A stretch of 64,000 bases of DNA from Bimastos eiseni (GCA_959347315.1 OY365814.1:1740033-1804032); one strand, 5' to 3'; positions 22,601-37,164 are shown, numbered from the stretch's first letter. Notes: generated from the letters alone by a model not told the origin. Numbers and translations are program-made.

Positions 22601-23939
22601 ATTACCAAAAATATTTTAACAAACCTTTTTAACGAAGCAAAGAAAATAAAATGTTTCAACAAATGTTTCACCAAATGTAAATTGAATGAAATTTTCAACT
22701 TCGTCAGAACATACTTACTTTGTAGGCCTACTTACGGTACAAAATGTATAGAAGGACAAGTGTGCCCACTCGCGATTTTAAACGGTCTTTTTGTATTTCT
22801 TTTTGCTAGGTGGCGCCAATCTGAAATCATGTTGGCGTTCACCAGCAATCAAAATGTCAAATCGTGTTTACAGGAGGATATTTAATACATAGTATTTCCA
22901 ATAAATTAGAAGACATTTCATTCTGAAATAAAAGTTTATAACAGATTGATAACATATAAAAATTATCATTATAGCCAAGCCTGGTAACAAAACAGGCTAA
23001 AGAACATCAAAAAGAGGCTAAATGACAAACTGACCCTATACTCTGTTACGAAAGGAAACTCTCCAAAATGTACTTTCACTATTAATAAATTCCATGCTAA
23101 TTGGAATGCAGATATCATAGTAAATGATCTAGTATTAATGAAGTAAGTAAGTAAGAATATTCATTATTAGACTACCAGAAAATGCACAATAGCCTACAAT
23201 GGACATAGACAAGGCCTACTGACACACACCACTTCTCCAGTCCTAGCAAGATAGAACAGTTCTCAAGTAATGTTGAGGCAGCAAAAGGCAAGGCTTGTCA
23301 TTAGAAAATGCAAAGAAGTATATAGACTGCGAATAAGATGGTTTCTGTTGATGCTCAGCCATCTGGACAGAACACCTAGGACAGAGCAAAAAAGAGTTTG
23401 GCAGTCTAAGCCTAACACAGGGTGACATATAGTGGTATTAAACCTTGTACTAAACTGTGTATTGGTGTTCCATGCTGGCATGTAAGGGAGGTGCTCACGT
23501 CACTCTGGCTCTGTGGGTGTCAATGAATCACTCCCAAGGTCCTAAACATGGAGCCAGTAAACTGTTTGAAAGATGAACTTACTGAGCAGTTGTTCACAAA
23601 ATCCAATAACTGAATATAATGTTTTGACAACAAATGAATGCTGTCCATATGTTGTTCATTCATCCAGAAGACACACAAACATACACCAAAACACACTCGA
23701 TACACCTTACAATTATATCCTGAAAGACACCCCAGAACAATGAGCAAATATAAGTAACATGTAAAATTAGCACTTGGTGAAGTTAAGATGTAAACAAAGA
23801 AGCATCTGGTAACATTAGCAGGAACTGTGACAACTGGATTGTTGACAGAAGAGTCACACGAAGTCCTTGGAATGTTGAAGGTGACAGACATTGTTTTTTC
23901 CTCTCACTGTCCAGACATGCAACATGCGTCTCCCAAGCA
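22600..23939. other. no recognisable feature
   Basis: Open frames of up to 123 codons (23520-23891, -) are low in conserved motifs and overlap other frames. There is an ATGAAGTAAGTAAGTAAG tetranucleotide run near 23140. Nothing is supported. Confidence 0.4.
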
Positions 23940-24765
23940 TCAAGCCATGGCAGTGATACCGATTCCGATCCAACAGAAGACCAGGGACAGACCTTTGATA
24001 AACGAAGATAAAGCGAAAGTCTGGTCCGGATGCGACTACCCCCTTAGTCAAGCCAAAATGCGAACATTATCTGCCCCGCACGCCGGAGACTGGCATTGGA
24101 CTAACCCTTTGGCTTCCTGCGGGTTGGGACTAAACAATGAGGCGTTCAGGGTTGCAGCAGGACTTCGCCTAGGACCAGTGCTCTGTGCACCGCATCCATG
24201 TCAACGCGGGGAGAGCGTCGATCCAGGTGGACATCACGGTCTGGTCTGCAGAAGATCAATGGGAAGAGCAGCACGACACTCTGCCGTAAATGAAATAATC
24301 TGGAGAGCTCTCTTGAAAGCGGACATTTTGAGCTCAAGAGAACCATCGGGACTGATCCGCACCGATGACAAGAGACCAGATGGCGCCACATTAATCCCAT
24401 GGGCGAGAGGCAGACACCTAGCATGGGACGCAACAGCCATTCACACATGCACATCCTCTTATGTACATCTGACAGCATCAACAGCCGGTGGAGCAGCAGA
24501 ACATGCCGCAGAACGAAAGTGCATCAAGTACTCATCTCTCCACACCACGCATGATTTTGTGCCAGTGGCCATCGAATCACTGGGCCCATAAACCGCACCG
24601 GAATGGAGTTTCTTCAAGAACTGGGCCGCCGTATGACACAGACAACGGGAGACCCACGCGAAACAACTCATCTCTTTCAACGTCTGTCTATTTGTACACA
24701 ACGTTTTAATGCAGTGGCATTCAGGGGCTCTTTTGTTCAGCCCGATGGGGACGAAAACCTATAAT
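23940..24765 (+). pseudogene. RT-element copy 1, C-terminal domain only
   Basis: One frame encodes the C-terminal region of the RT family seen complete in copy 2: VIPIPIQQKTRDRPLINEDK, LSAPHAGDWHWTNPLASCGL, FRVAAGLRLGPVLC, NEIIWRALLKADI, RTDDKRPDGATLIPWARGR, then HLAWDATAIHT and ITTHDFVPVAIESLGP-like sequence, with a premature stop near 24591. The tail after the stop still carries the family residues (FLQELGRR, TQTTGDPRETTHLFQRLS, TQRFNAVAF). The RPDG...WDAT pair has the spacing of a PD-(D/E)xK-type nuclease motif, but that is inference. The copy ends ACGAAAACCTATAATGATGA and runs into an (AAT)n tail. Confidence 0.8.
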
Positions 24766-27186
<2,421 letters not shown>

Positions 27187-27187
<1 letters not shown>

Positions 27188-27334
27188 TCAACGTTCGTAA
27201 GGATTCCCTTCCAGTGACGATGATACCGGTTCCGATCCAACAGAAGTCCTGGGACAGACCCGATGGGAACGAAAACCTATAACAGTTATAATAAAAATAA
27301 TAATAAAAATAGCATTAATAATAATAATAATAAA

Positions 27335-27373
<39 letters not shown>

Positions 27374-27440
27374 GTAATAATGATAATGATGATAGTAATA
27401 GTAATAGTAATAATAATAATAATAACAATAAATTATTATT
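27187..27440 (+). mobile_element. RT-element copy 3, internally deleted, with (AAT)n tail
   Basis: About 98 bp joins the VIPIPIQQK-coding segment of the family (ATACCGGTTCCGATCCAACA) directly to its terminal CGATGGGAACGAAAACCTAT. Roughly 0.7 kb that separates these blocks in copy 1 is missing. An impure (AAT)n tail follows (27285-27440). Confidence 0.7.
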
Positions 27441-27954
27441 ATTATGTTCGATAAGAAGTTATATAAAAAGTTTGAATAATTACAACAACAAAATACGAGA
27501 GCCCGTAAGAAGGTAAGAGCAAAGAACGATATCCGTGTTATTTTCTTTCATCAGGCAACCTCCCTCCGCTACCTCTGGACGTTCTCTCCTCTCTTTGATT
27601 ATCTTTCAATTTCTTTGTATTGTCTTACAGTTCATCTTAATAGGCCCATTTGTTATTCGCGAAAAAAACAAGAAAACATGAATTTTCGTCGAATGCAATT
27701 GCTAACCTGCAAGTCAGCAAGTGCTTACGAAAGACTCAACCGATTTCCGTCAGCTTCGAAGGGTCGGCATGTAGTGTTACATTGTATATGTACACTAAAA
27801 ATAGCAGAGTTGTGCAATCGACGAAGGCTAAACGATAATCCGATAATCATGTATATAAATTATATAATATTCAGCTTATGTCACTATTATTCATTCATAC
27901 GAACATTTGAATTAGCCCGATTTGAATATAGATTTAACATTCAAATGTACCACA

Positions 27955-27969
27955 TATATATATATATAA

Positions 27970-28006
<37 letters not shown>
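27955..28006. repeat. (TA)n microsatellite
   Basis: Alternating TA runs with small interruptions, read directly. Confidence 0.9.
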
Positions 28007-28084
28007 CCCATGGAATCAGAATCAAAAGTCAACTAGAACATTATGTAGAAGTAATAAGTGAAATTAATTATTATTCCTTTCACA

Positions 28085-29850
28085 CAAGCAACATACTATT
28101 ACAGAGTTCAATTTTTATAAAAAGTAGAATGATTAGGAATAATAGGGAAAAGATAATACCACTAAGGGACCGAAGGTTCCGCTGGCAGGGTAACCCTTTC
28201 ATATTTTAAGTTTGCAGCAGCTGGTTATGATGACATACATAGTGATACAGGAGAACGAAGTAGCCAAATGCTTAATTAGTTAATTAGTGAATTGACAGTC
28301 ATATACAATAAACGTAAAACATAAACACAGCGGTCAAAAGCAAGTAAATATGCAAAACAATAGCAAACTCAGATGATATTTCAAAGAAAATTATTAAGTA
28401 AATAACGGGTTTAATAATGAATGGTAGTATGAAATAGGAAACAGCAAAACAAAACACAGTACATACAATTCACAAAGGCCATCAGCAAACGCATTGACAG
28501 CAATAAAACTAAGATTCTTATTAATATTGTCCGAAACTAATTAGGTGGTAGCAGAAGATGAAGTCTCAATTATCGCTTAAATAGACATAAATGTGATGAT
28601 AGACGCAGATCGCCAGGTAAGTTATTCCATATTTTAGGACCTGCACATTTAAAAATTGAGAACTCACGCGTATTGGTTCTTGAATTAACAAATCTATGAT
28701 TGTCAGAAGACCTAAGGTTGTAGGTACCCATTTGGGATACAGAAATGAAGTAGTTTTTAAATACTGGCGGTAAGAGATTTCTTGAAAATTTGTACATAAA
28801 CTCGCTTATTTGAAATGAGTTGATTTGGTGGATGTTTAGTATGTGCAAGTGTTTATAGATAGAGTCCGTCGACGGGTAACGGGTTCGGTCGGCAACTAGT
28901 CGAATGGCTCTGTTCTGTAGAATTAAAAGTCCCTTTAGCCTTGAGTGATAGTTAGAAGCCCATATTAGATTACAGTACGATAAATAGGGATGGATCATGG
29001 TAAAATATAAAGTAGTACGAACATTAATAGGTAAGCGATACGATGCCCTCGATGATATTCCTATGTTTTTAGCAACTTTTGTAGATATATAATAGATATG
29101 TGCGTCCCATGTAAGAAATTGGTCCACATGAACGCCAAGGAACTTGGTTGATACTACTCTTGATATGGAGACACCATTTAGGTTAAGTTCACCAGTTGCT
29201 GGAGGGGGTCGTTTACGGTGCGAAGTAAATAGGATGTGATTTGTTTTGTTCACGTTAAGAGATAATTTTTTATTCATATTGAACCATTTGTTAACAAGAT
29301 CAAGTTCTCGGATCATCACGCTAAATAATATCTCGTAAAATTTGTGAGAGGCAAGGATATTTGTGTCATCAGCAAATAACAGGAAATGTATCAGATTAGA
29401 GACATTGGGTAAGTCATTGATGAAAAGTACGAAAAGCAGTGGTCCGAGGATTGAGCCCTGAGGGACGCCATATCTGATAAGTTTAAGTTTAGACGAGAAT
29501 CCATTACAAAACACATATTGGTGTCTATTAAATAAATAGCTCCGAAACCAGTTTATGGCTTCCCCTCGAAGCTCCATATTCTCCAATTTTAAAACTGGGA
29601 TGTTATGGTTTACATAGCCTTTGAAATATCAATAAAGATACCCAGAGAATATTCATTGCGGTCAATAGCTGCTGATATATTATCCTGAATGCTTAATAGA
29701 GACATTATTGTAGAATGGTCTGGCCGGAAACCGTGCTGTGAAGGGCAAAGGACATTAGATTTGTCAATAAAGTCAAAGAGACGGACATACATGATTTTCG
29801 TAAGCAGTTTTGCAAAGTAAGGCAAGATAGAGATGGGTCTATATCAGATT
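28085..29850 (-). mobile_element. CR1/L2-like non-LTR retrotransposon (family 3), 5' truncated
   Basis: The minus strand holds the RT palm to C-terminus (29850-28570) and a ~480-bp AT-rich 3' UTR resembling those at 6.7-7.1 kb and 61.5-61.7 kb. The 5' part of the RT, MPYFAKLLTKIMYVRLFDFI to the motif A region GIFIDISKAM (29825-29610), is in a different frame from the rest, so at least one frameshift is present. It begins abruptly at a RPISILP-like block, so endonuclease and ORF1 are missing. Confidence 0.85.
28570..29586 (-). CDS. reverse transcriptase C-terminal part (family 3 element)
   Basis: A 338-codon frame contains RT motif B (YGVPQGSILGPLLFVLFIND, residues 39-58), motif C (LLFADDTNI, FADD at 71-74) and the downstream blocks VSTKFLGVHVDQFLTWDAHI, HPYLSYCNLIWASNYHSRLK, LLILQNRAIRLVADRTRYPS and FSIFKCAGPKIWNNLPGDLR. 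This order is that of CR1-superfamily RTs. It starts after motif A, which lies upstream in another frame, so the protein is not functional as it stands. Confidence 0.85.
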   Translation of the reverse strand: MENMELRGEAINWFRSYLFNRHQYVFCNGFSSKLKLIRYGVPQGSILGPLLFVLFINDLPNVSNLIHFLLFADDTNILASHKFYEILFSVMIRELDLVNKWFNMNKKLSLNVNKTNHILFTSHRKRPPPATGELNLNGVSISRVVSTKFLGVHVDQFLTWDAHIYYISTKVAKNIGISSRASYRLPINVRTTLYFTMIHPYLSYCNLIWASNYHSRLKGLLILQNRAIRLVADRTRYPSTDSIYKHLHILNIHQINSFQISEFMYKFSRNLLPPVFKNYFISVSQMGTYNLRSSDNHRFVNSRTNTREFSIFKCAGPKIWNNLPGDLRLSSHLCLFKR

Positions 29851-30130
29851 CTTTTGCACGCGGACTGCTGCGCTAAGTCTGACATTGGGTGAGTATTCGT
29901 ATTCTGGTGTCACTTTGCCTTAAGCATGATTTAGGGATTTAGATTTAGTGTGTTAGCTGCGAAAGCTTCGTTTTCAGCCAGCTGGCCTCTTTCGTGTGTT
30001 GTATTTGATCATAATTGGATTATTGATAAACTTTGCAGCCTAGTGGAAACTGAAAGGAGTGTTAAGAGCTTTGAAGATAGATCGATGCAGGGAGGCTATA
30101 AAGGATTGAGTTGTGCCCATCAATTATCGA

Positions 30131-30245
30131 AGATTTACTATCAAAAGGGCGAAAATCAAAAGGGCGAAAATCATAATGGCGAACGATCAAAAGAGCGCAC
30201 GTTTAAAAAGGCGACAAACAAAAGGGTGCACGTTCAAAAGGGCGA
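30131..30245. repeat. array of ~15-bp ATCAAAAGGGCGAAA units
   Basis: About seven units vary around ATCAAAAGGGCGAAA (ATCAAAAGAGCGCACG and GTTCAAAAGGGCG variants). The style matches the terminal arrays of fold-back elements A and C. No inverted partner is seen nearby, so it is an orphan end or a solo array. Confidence 0.8.
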
Positions 30246-30373
30246 AAATGAAATAAATGTAAAGAAAAGAAAAGAGCGATTCAGAGATGGAACAACTGAT
30301 AACAAAATAACGAATATAATTAGTTTGCCTAAATCGATTCATAATTATAAGGAATTATAAGCATGGAAAGTGA

Positions 30374-31263
30374 CTACATGTGATTGAACGTATAGACATA
30401 AATTGGGCCCGGTATATCTCCTCCAACGATTAGTTGCTTCTGTTTTTCATCATAGCACAATCTCCACGGATATTTGATCTCCGGTTCGTCTTCATTTTCC
30501 GTTGGACAAAGAATTCGAATCCATTGGAGATCGGAATCAAGTAGAATCACTGCATGATTATGTTCGTCAGCCACAATCACTTCATCCGCTGAATTAAGTG
30601 AGAGATATTGAGGATATTTCAGTTGTTGTGCTTCATTTGAAAAAACAAATTGACGGACAACCATCTGTCCATCGCTGGTCAACTCACTTATACACCATTC
30701 ACTGGCCCAATCAATCCAATTTTCCTCAGTTGTCTTGTGAAGAATGATGTAATTCCCGGTGGATGTTTCCACGGCATGAATTGGGTTTATAATGTCAACT
30801 GGTAACAGAATCGATCGAATAAGTTTTGCGTCTGATCCGTAGATCATCAGATTTGGCGGTAAATGGATCGACAGCAATAGCTGACCATTTCTGGACACTG
30901 ACAGAGATATAGCGTCATCAGCGGTCAGCCATTTTATTATTGTGTGTTGATCATTTGTTTCCTTTGTAATCTTCCAGACGCAGTTCTCATCAAGTTCGAG
31001 GACGTAAAGACAATTTTCTTTCTCACTGGATTGGATGTCACTTGCATATTTGATTTCTTCAATTTCGAATTTTCTACAAAGTCGAAAAGGATTTCGACCC
31101 TCAAAGACAGCAATTGTATTTACTTTATTCATTTTGGAAAAATAAAATTGTCCACACAAAACGTAGATTTCATTTCGCAGCTTAGTCACTCCACACAAAG
31201 ATTCACTGCGATCATTCGTTTCCTCAATTCTCCCAGTTAAACTGACGGAAATCGGACAAATGG
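30374..31263 (-). CDS. NHL-like beta-propeller protein, paralogous terminal exon
   Basis: On the minus strand, acceptor ACCTGTAG (phase 1) opens an exon that reads ICPISVSLTG, then CGVTKLRNEIYVLCGQF, IAVFEGRNPFRLCRKFEIEE, DIQSSEKENCLYVLELDENC, and YLSLNSADEVIVADEHNH followed by AVILLDSDLQWIRILCP. It ends at a stop near 30374. Blade order and many residues match the 19964-20874 exon, and the exon starts at the equivalent codon and phase. No CARD-like or other upstream exon was found on this strand; the region beyond 31263 holds AT-rich DNA and a broken transposase. It may be a retained gene whose 5' exons lie farther away, or a partial duplicate. Confidence 0.65.
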
Positions 31264-31549
31264 CTACAGGTACAATAATAACAAATTACTGTTGATACAC
31301 ATTAACCGGCAGTTACTAGGCCTATCTTCATAAGTCTAAATGTTAAAGACGTTTTATTACAATATTGACAGTCAATGGTCAAATTCACTTTTATTCTGTA
31401 AATTAAATTAATTGCACTCATATTTTTCTCATTTAAACTGTTTTCCATCATGTTTTACAATTTGTATAAAGCAAACGTGAGAATTTAACCTATCGACCTA
31501 TTACATTATTCTTCTTAATAATTATATATATATATACTATAATATAATA

Positions 31550-31580
<31 letters not shown>

Positions 31581-31990
31581 CATCTGCTGTTAATCGCCAT
31601 GAACGTATTGGCTCCACTTGCTTCCAGGACCTACTATCGGTTACTACAGTGCTAAAACACGCGCTGTTCATTGCTGATTATTTCTAATCTATTGATCTCT
31701 CTCGCATTCACATGTAATTGTTTCTTCAAGTTACTCGCTCCTTACATATATATTATAAAACTCATTCAATTTTCATCTTTAACTTTTCAACGCTCCTCAT
31801 AAGAAACTTTCGATTAAAATGTCACTCAATTTCACTGTCAGTTTCTCATTTTGACTCAAACCATTCTTGTTCTGATATAAATAAAGAAATTTACCTGCCG
31901 TACACTCACTTCTCCTTTGATAGTTCACCAATTATTATCTAACTTTGATCTTAGACTAACTCATAATCATATATAATTCGCATCCATTTC
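31264..31990. other. no recognisable feature
   Basis: AT-rich DNA with (TA)n runs near 31525-31580. No exon or element motif was found. Confidence 0.45.
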
Positions 31991-32200
31991 GTCCATGTAT
32001 CTTCCATTGTATCCATGTATCTTCCATTGTATCCATGTATCTTCCATTGTATCCATGTATCTTCCATTGTATCCATGTATCTTCCATTGTATCCATGTAT
32101 CTTCCATTGTATCCATGTATCTTCCATTGTATCCATGTATCTTCCATTGTATCCATGTATCTTCCATTGTATCCATGTATCTTCCATTGTATCCATGTAT
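31991..32200. repeat. ten exact copies of a 20-bp unit
   Basis: CTTCCATTGTATCCATGTAT is repeated ten times without a single change (32001-32200), preceded by a partial unit (31991-32000). The unit length is not a multiple of three and contains no stop in any of several frames, so long overlapping open frames appear on both strands. These are artefacts. Confidence 0.98.
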
Positions 32201-32229
32201 CCATAAACCCAGATAGACACACTCGAATG

Positions 32230-34030
32230 TCGTCGTCTTCCACCTGATGACGTGATCTAAACTTAGATTTCATCACAGTTAATGCTGAGAACGATGCTTT
32301 GCACTGGTAGGTAGTTGCAAATAAGACTAACACAGTCAATGCTCTCTCAGCTAAAAGCGTATATTCGTTCATAACGTTGCACCAAAACCCGGTAAATGTT
32401 TGTTCTTGAAATTTAAGTTCGAAACTTCTGTCATTGGACAATTCAGCCAACTGTTTTTCTTCCTTCCCGGTCAAGTCGGTAAGCTGACAACTGAAGGAAT
32501 TTCTGATCCATATCGTAATCTGCAATGTTACCTGTTGGAAAATACCTGTCAAAATATTCTGTCATCGCCGACAAATGGTCAAAGATATTTGTTGCCAAGT
32601 TATCAATGGCCGTATTGTTTTCATTCAGAAATTCAGTTAACATTTCAAACATATCACAGCTTTTATTTTGTACTCGTGTCTTCCATATTCTCAACTTTTT
32701 CTTGAAGTCATATATCTTGTCTGTTGTTTTCAACACGCTTGAATCTCTGCCTTGCAGTGATGTGTTAAGTGCATTAAGTTGACAAAAGATATCAGCCAGG
32801 TAAACCATTGTTGCAAGCCATACATTATCTGAAACAAACGTCGCCAGCTCTGAGTTATTATCCATCAAAAATGATGCCAGTTCACTACGAAGCTCGAAGA
32901 CGCGTTGAAGTACCTTTCCGCGTGACAACCAGCGAACCTCTGTGTGTAGCAGAAGATGTCGATGATATGAGCCGCTTTCTTCACACAGTGCAGCAAACAG
33001 TCGTCCCTTCAACGGTTTGCACTTTATCCAATTAACTAGTCTAATGCATGTATTGAGCACTTCACCGAAGGATTCGTTTAAAATCTTACTGGCAAGGGCT
33101 TCACGATGAATCATGCAATGTGTGGAAATAATATTCGGAGAAACAGTCCGTACGCGTGCAACAACCCCTCTTTTAATACCTGTCATTGCTGCAGCTCTGT
33201 CTTTACAAATTCCAGTACAGCTGGACCACTTAAGCTTATTAGTAATGAAGACATAATTTAGAATTGCAAATAGAGCTTCACCTGTCGTTCTAAGTGGCAC
33301 ATGTTTGCGGAACAGAAAGTCATCGACCACATCATTGTCAAAGCAATATCCAACGTAGACCAGCAACTGCGCTTGACCAGCTACTTTCGGTACTTTCGTG
33401 CAACTGTATGGCAAATGTACTGCTTTGTAGGCGCTTAACGAATTGTACTTGGATGTCATTGGACATGTCGTAAATTCGCCTTCTGATGGTATCGTTTGAT
33501 ACTGGTATAGACAGTAATTTTCGGCTGCTTTCTTTTCCTAACATTATCTCACATATTTCTAAAGCCGCTGGCATAATCAAACTCTCCGCAACCGTGTGTG
33601 CTTTTTTGCTCTTAGCTATTCGCATTGCCATAATATACGAAGCCTTAAGAGCTTTTTCATTCACTGTTGTCGCTGTGCGAATAATTTTCTGCTGATTTGC
33701 ATACACTTGTGCTCGACGTTTGAAGAAATCAACAGGTTAATTTGTCTTTTAGTTCATTATGCTTTGTTACAAGATGGCGCTTCAGTTTAGCAGCTTTCAA
33801 ACTTTCGTTGAATAAGACGTTAACAAATGACACATTGTATGTGGCTGATCACTGTTGTCTTTGTACGGTATGAATCCGAATTGTAAATATTCAGGATCAT
33901 ATTTACGTAATTTTGCCGTACGCGGCGCGGGTTCTCTTTCGGCATCATGTCTCAGTTCATCGCCACTATTTCCATCACCCCCGTACTCTGCTTCAGATGT
34001 CCGCTTACTCTTCAAATATTTATCCATACG
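32230..34030 (-). pseudogene. ZBED5-like hAT transposase-derived gene, broken
   Basis: Minus-strand segments in several frames line up with ZBED5/SCAND3-like proteins. They run MDKYLKSKR and YLQFGFIPYKDNSDQP (33797-34027), KALKASYIMAMRIAKSKKAH and RRIYDMSNDIQVQF (33338-33706), then the long 32443-33459 segment (LLVYVGYCFDNDVVDDFLFR, GICKDRAAAMTGIKRGVV, STHCMIHREALASK, HTEVRWLSRGKVLQRVFELR). The C-terminal hAT dimerisation block LAERALTVLVLFATTYQCKA is in a third frame. RAAAMTG, HCMIHREAL and VRWLSRG are hallmarks of this family. At least two frameshifts separate the parts. A hAT-like terminus lies upstream at 34265-34330; the 3' end runs into the 20-bp array without a partner terminus. Confidence 0.85.
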
Positions 34031-34264
34031 TTAGTTATGGGCGTACAAAAAACAATTTAGCAAACTAAAATTTCAACTGTATAACTTAATTTTAATTATA
34101 AACTGTGCATGATTACAGGATGCGTCTATAATGAGGTCATCATGAAATAGTTCGTATTAGACATATATATATGAGAATTTTAGATTATTATTCACATTAT
34201 CCGATCGGATAAACTGGTGTTTTGCAAAGAAGCTATGAATTGTAAGCAATTTTCACCCTTTCTG

Positions 34265-34330
34265 CGGGCCCCTACGGTCGTCTCGAGGACCCCAAGGGAT
34301 CCGCGGACCACAGTTTGAGAACCGCTACAT
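34265..34330 (-). mobile_element. hAT 5' terminus of the ZBED5-like element
   Basis: On the minus strand the sequence begins TAGCGGTTCTCAAACTGTGG. This matches the CAGNGGTTCTCAAA-type ends of Charlie-like hAT elements and is followed by a GC-rich block. It sits about 300 bp upstream of the transposase start on the same strand. Confidence 0.6.
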
Positions 34331-34879
34331 GTTCACCGTGAAATGACCCCAACAACCGAGGAAATAATCAATGAACTACTAAGGAAGTGAGGATTAGATT
34401 TCGTTCTGTGAAGCCAAGCAAGTTAAGACCAATATTGATTATGACTAAGGAATGAATAAATAAGATAGGCCCTAATGACAAGAAAACTTAACTTCTACTA
34501 GTAATCAGAAGAAGAATATCAGCCTACTAAGACGTTATGAAAAGAAAATCTGAGACTGATTTGCATAGGCAGGGTTATTTTATAATCATAAAATTTAAGG
34601 CTTGAGTATATGTTTGTAATTTGTTTCCATTGTTATAAAATCACTAGCTATGCGCCTTAGCCGATGTTAATAAAAAGTATTTATATTTTGTAATATCACA
34701 AAAAACTGTTGCAGTGCAAAAAAAGGCTAAAATTTAAAAAATCCTCGCTCATTGAGCCCCTAATTTATTATAGATCTAGTGGGGAAAACGACTATCCCAA
34801 AAGTGCCTACACTAACCCCCTCCCCCTTGGGGAAATCCTGCATACGCCACTGAATGCAGCAACTGTTCCCGCAGTTTAT

Positions 34880-36235
34880 TTTTTAACAAAGTGATGCGTG
34901 TCAAGACACGTATTTGATTCGGCACATTCTTCCACGCTACAGGACCACTACATCTAATCGAGAATTTGCGGGTATTCGTGCGTCCATAGATTGGTCTATA
35001 GTCGCAACAATTGCTGAGCCCATACGTGTTAATTTAGTGGACCGGAGTAAAATAATTTGCAAATACTGGTGGTAGTTGGCTGTTTATAAATGCATAGGCT
35101 ACATAAATTTATTCAGTTTCATTAAGGTCGATTGGCTATTATTCAATATACGTAGTTGAGGAGAGGAAATATTACATAAAGTTGATCCAAAGGTCCTACG
35201 AACAACGCGAAAGGCTCTGTTTTGTAGTGAGATAAGCCTACTTAGTCTATAGTGGCAATTTGATGTCCAAATTAGGATGCAATATGTTAAATAAGGATGA
35301 ATTGGAGAATAGTAAGGATTGATGCAGACAGACGAAGGTTAAAAGTGATATGATTCGTTCCTATATTCTTTGCTATTTTAGATGCTATGTTTTCAATGTG
35401 TGTATTCAAAATCAGACACTGATCAACATGGACGCCTAGAAACTTAATAGATATGACTTTTGGTATCGAGGTATTATTTATTAGCTGTACAAGTTTGGAC
35501 TTAAGCGGTCGTTTGCGATGGGAAGAAAAAAGAATATAATTGGTTTTAGTAACATTGAGAGAGAGCTTATTCGCTGAAAACCTGTTGCCAACTAGAAGAA
35601 GTTCTCGATTTAGTAGAGAAACTAGTTCAGTAAACGAGGAATGGGTGGCTAGAATACTAGTATCATCAGCAGAAAGTAGAAAAAGGAGAAGTGATGAGGC
35701 ATTTGGCAGGTCATTAATGAAAAGTAAAGACAAGAGTGGGCCTAAAATGTAACGTTGAGGACCCCGTATTTTATAAGCATGGTTGTGGAGGTAATGCAAT
35801 TACAAGAAACGTATTGTAGTCTTTTATCTAAGTATAGCTCTGGAACTAGGCCAAAGCCGAACCCCATATGCCTAGGTTACTCAGTTTAGAACTTTAGATA
35901 GTAAAATTCTATGATTAACTGAATCGAATGCCTTTGCTATATCTATGAAAAACCCAGGGAAAATTTATTGCGATCAAAATGCAGCAGAAATGTGGCCCTG
36001 CATGTCGATCAGGTACATCGCTGTAGAGTGCCCCGGTTGAAAGCCGTGTTGAGATGTGGATAGAAATTTATTTTTGTCAACCAAATCAAACAGCCTGGTA
36101 TACATGAACTTTTCTAATAATTTTGAAAAGGGGGTAAAATCGAAATAGGCCTGTAATTGTTAAGCTGGTCGTTGGAGCCCTGCTTATGTATGAATAAAAC
36201 GTTGGCAGATTTCATAAGGTCCGGGACAACACCAG
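34880..36235 (-). mobile_element. CR1/L2-like element (family 3), second copy, decayed
   Basis: The minus strand contains, 5' to 3', remnants of an NNYRPIS-like block, LVDKNKFLSTSQHGF, a motif B piece (YILGPLLSLLFINDLPNASS), motif C (LLSADDTSILATH) and LSANKLSLNVTKTNYILFSS, then ISIKFLGVHVDQCLILNTHI. The order and residues parallel the 28085-29850 copy. The longest frame is 170 codons (35287-35799); stops and frameshifts break the rest. Sequence from about 34880 to 35280 is the C-terminal region. Confidence 0.8.
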
Positions 36236-36266
36236 TTGTTAATGAAGCATTAAGCATTAATCATTA

Positions 36267-36476
36267 TGTGGCACCGTGGCCGATCGGTTAGAGCGGTCAG
36301 CCCGTAACGATCGGTGTGCGCTGAGCGAGTGGGTTCGACCATCGTTCGGGGAGTCACTGTGTAGGGACCTTCAGCAAGTACAACTGCAATTGCGCCTTCG
36401 TGGCGTGTGTGTGCACTTCTGAGCAGAAAATATTGGAAGAAGGGCGGTATCAAATTTAGGTAATGAATGAATGAAT
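36267..36476 (+). mobile_element. tRNA-derived SINE, copy 2
   Basis: A box TGGCCGATCGGTTAGAGCGG and B box GGGTTCGACC are followed by the same body blocks as copy 1 (CACTGTGTAGGGAC, ACTGCAATTGCGCC, GTGTGTGTGCACTTCTGAG, AAGGGCGGTATCAAATT). It ends in a short ATGAATGAATGAAT tail. It lies just outside the family 3 element at 34880-36235. Confidence 0.9.
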
Positions 36477-36559
36477 TACAAGTGACTGAGAGAGGCTTGG
36501 CAATAAGTGCAATTATGGAACTGACCAAGGAGGTGTTAATATCATCAGAGCCAGTAGTA

Positions 36560-37122
36560 TGGGTGGTTTACTGCATGTCTAATCCAACTTATTGACTCAT
36601 CATTTATCTGGTCCATGCTCTGTTATTGCATTATCAACCTCGTCTCTATATGTGATGACGGGTCTTTCCCTTCTGAACTCATCCGCATGCTCGTCTCCAT
36701 GTTTGAGGGCTGGTCTTTCATCGACATCCTCAACCTCGTCGCCACGTGTGAGGGCTGTGCCCTCACTATGGGTTGCTAAGCCGTAGCTTGTTTGGGAGAG
36801 CAGCTGGGTGGTCCCTCGTGATTTTCCCCGTTATACAAAGACCTCAGACCTTGCATATTTATCCATTGACAAACTATCAGTGCCCCATTGCAAAGGGTGA
36901 CAGGCCAATTCTTGAAAATTGCGCCTGGATTTCTCCTTTAAGGGCTCGCTTCTTCGATGTTCATTTATCTGTATTTCGATAGATTCCGGTGGCAAGGCCG
37001 CGGCGCTTATAAAAGTCACAATCGATGCCTCTGATCGATTAGGGTTCGCTTTTACAACCACGGATTTGGACCTATTGCTTTGACGCTTTACAATTTCTTG
37101 ATGCATGTCGTCATCATCATCG

Positions 37123-37163
<41 letters not shown>

Positions 37164-37164
37164 G

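Noticed and set aside
23827..24591. 254-codon host gene
   Set aside because: Its recognisable part is the C-terminal domain of the RT element; the first residues are upstream flank in frame by chance.
30131..30245. CRISPR array
   Set aside because: The 15-bp units are contiguous, degenerate and lack spacers.
31951..32247. MDTMEDTWIQWKIHGYNGRY-type repeat proteins
   Set aside because: The 20-bp exact array is open in all frames by composition, and the same repeat gives long frames on the opposite strand.
34845..34857. GCATACGCCACTG as right end of a hAT element
   Set aside because: It looks like a hAT terminus, but no matching left end or duplication was found within reach.
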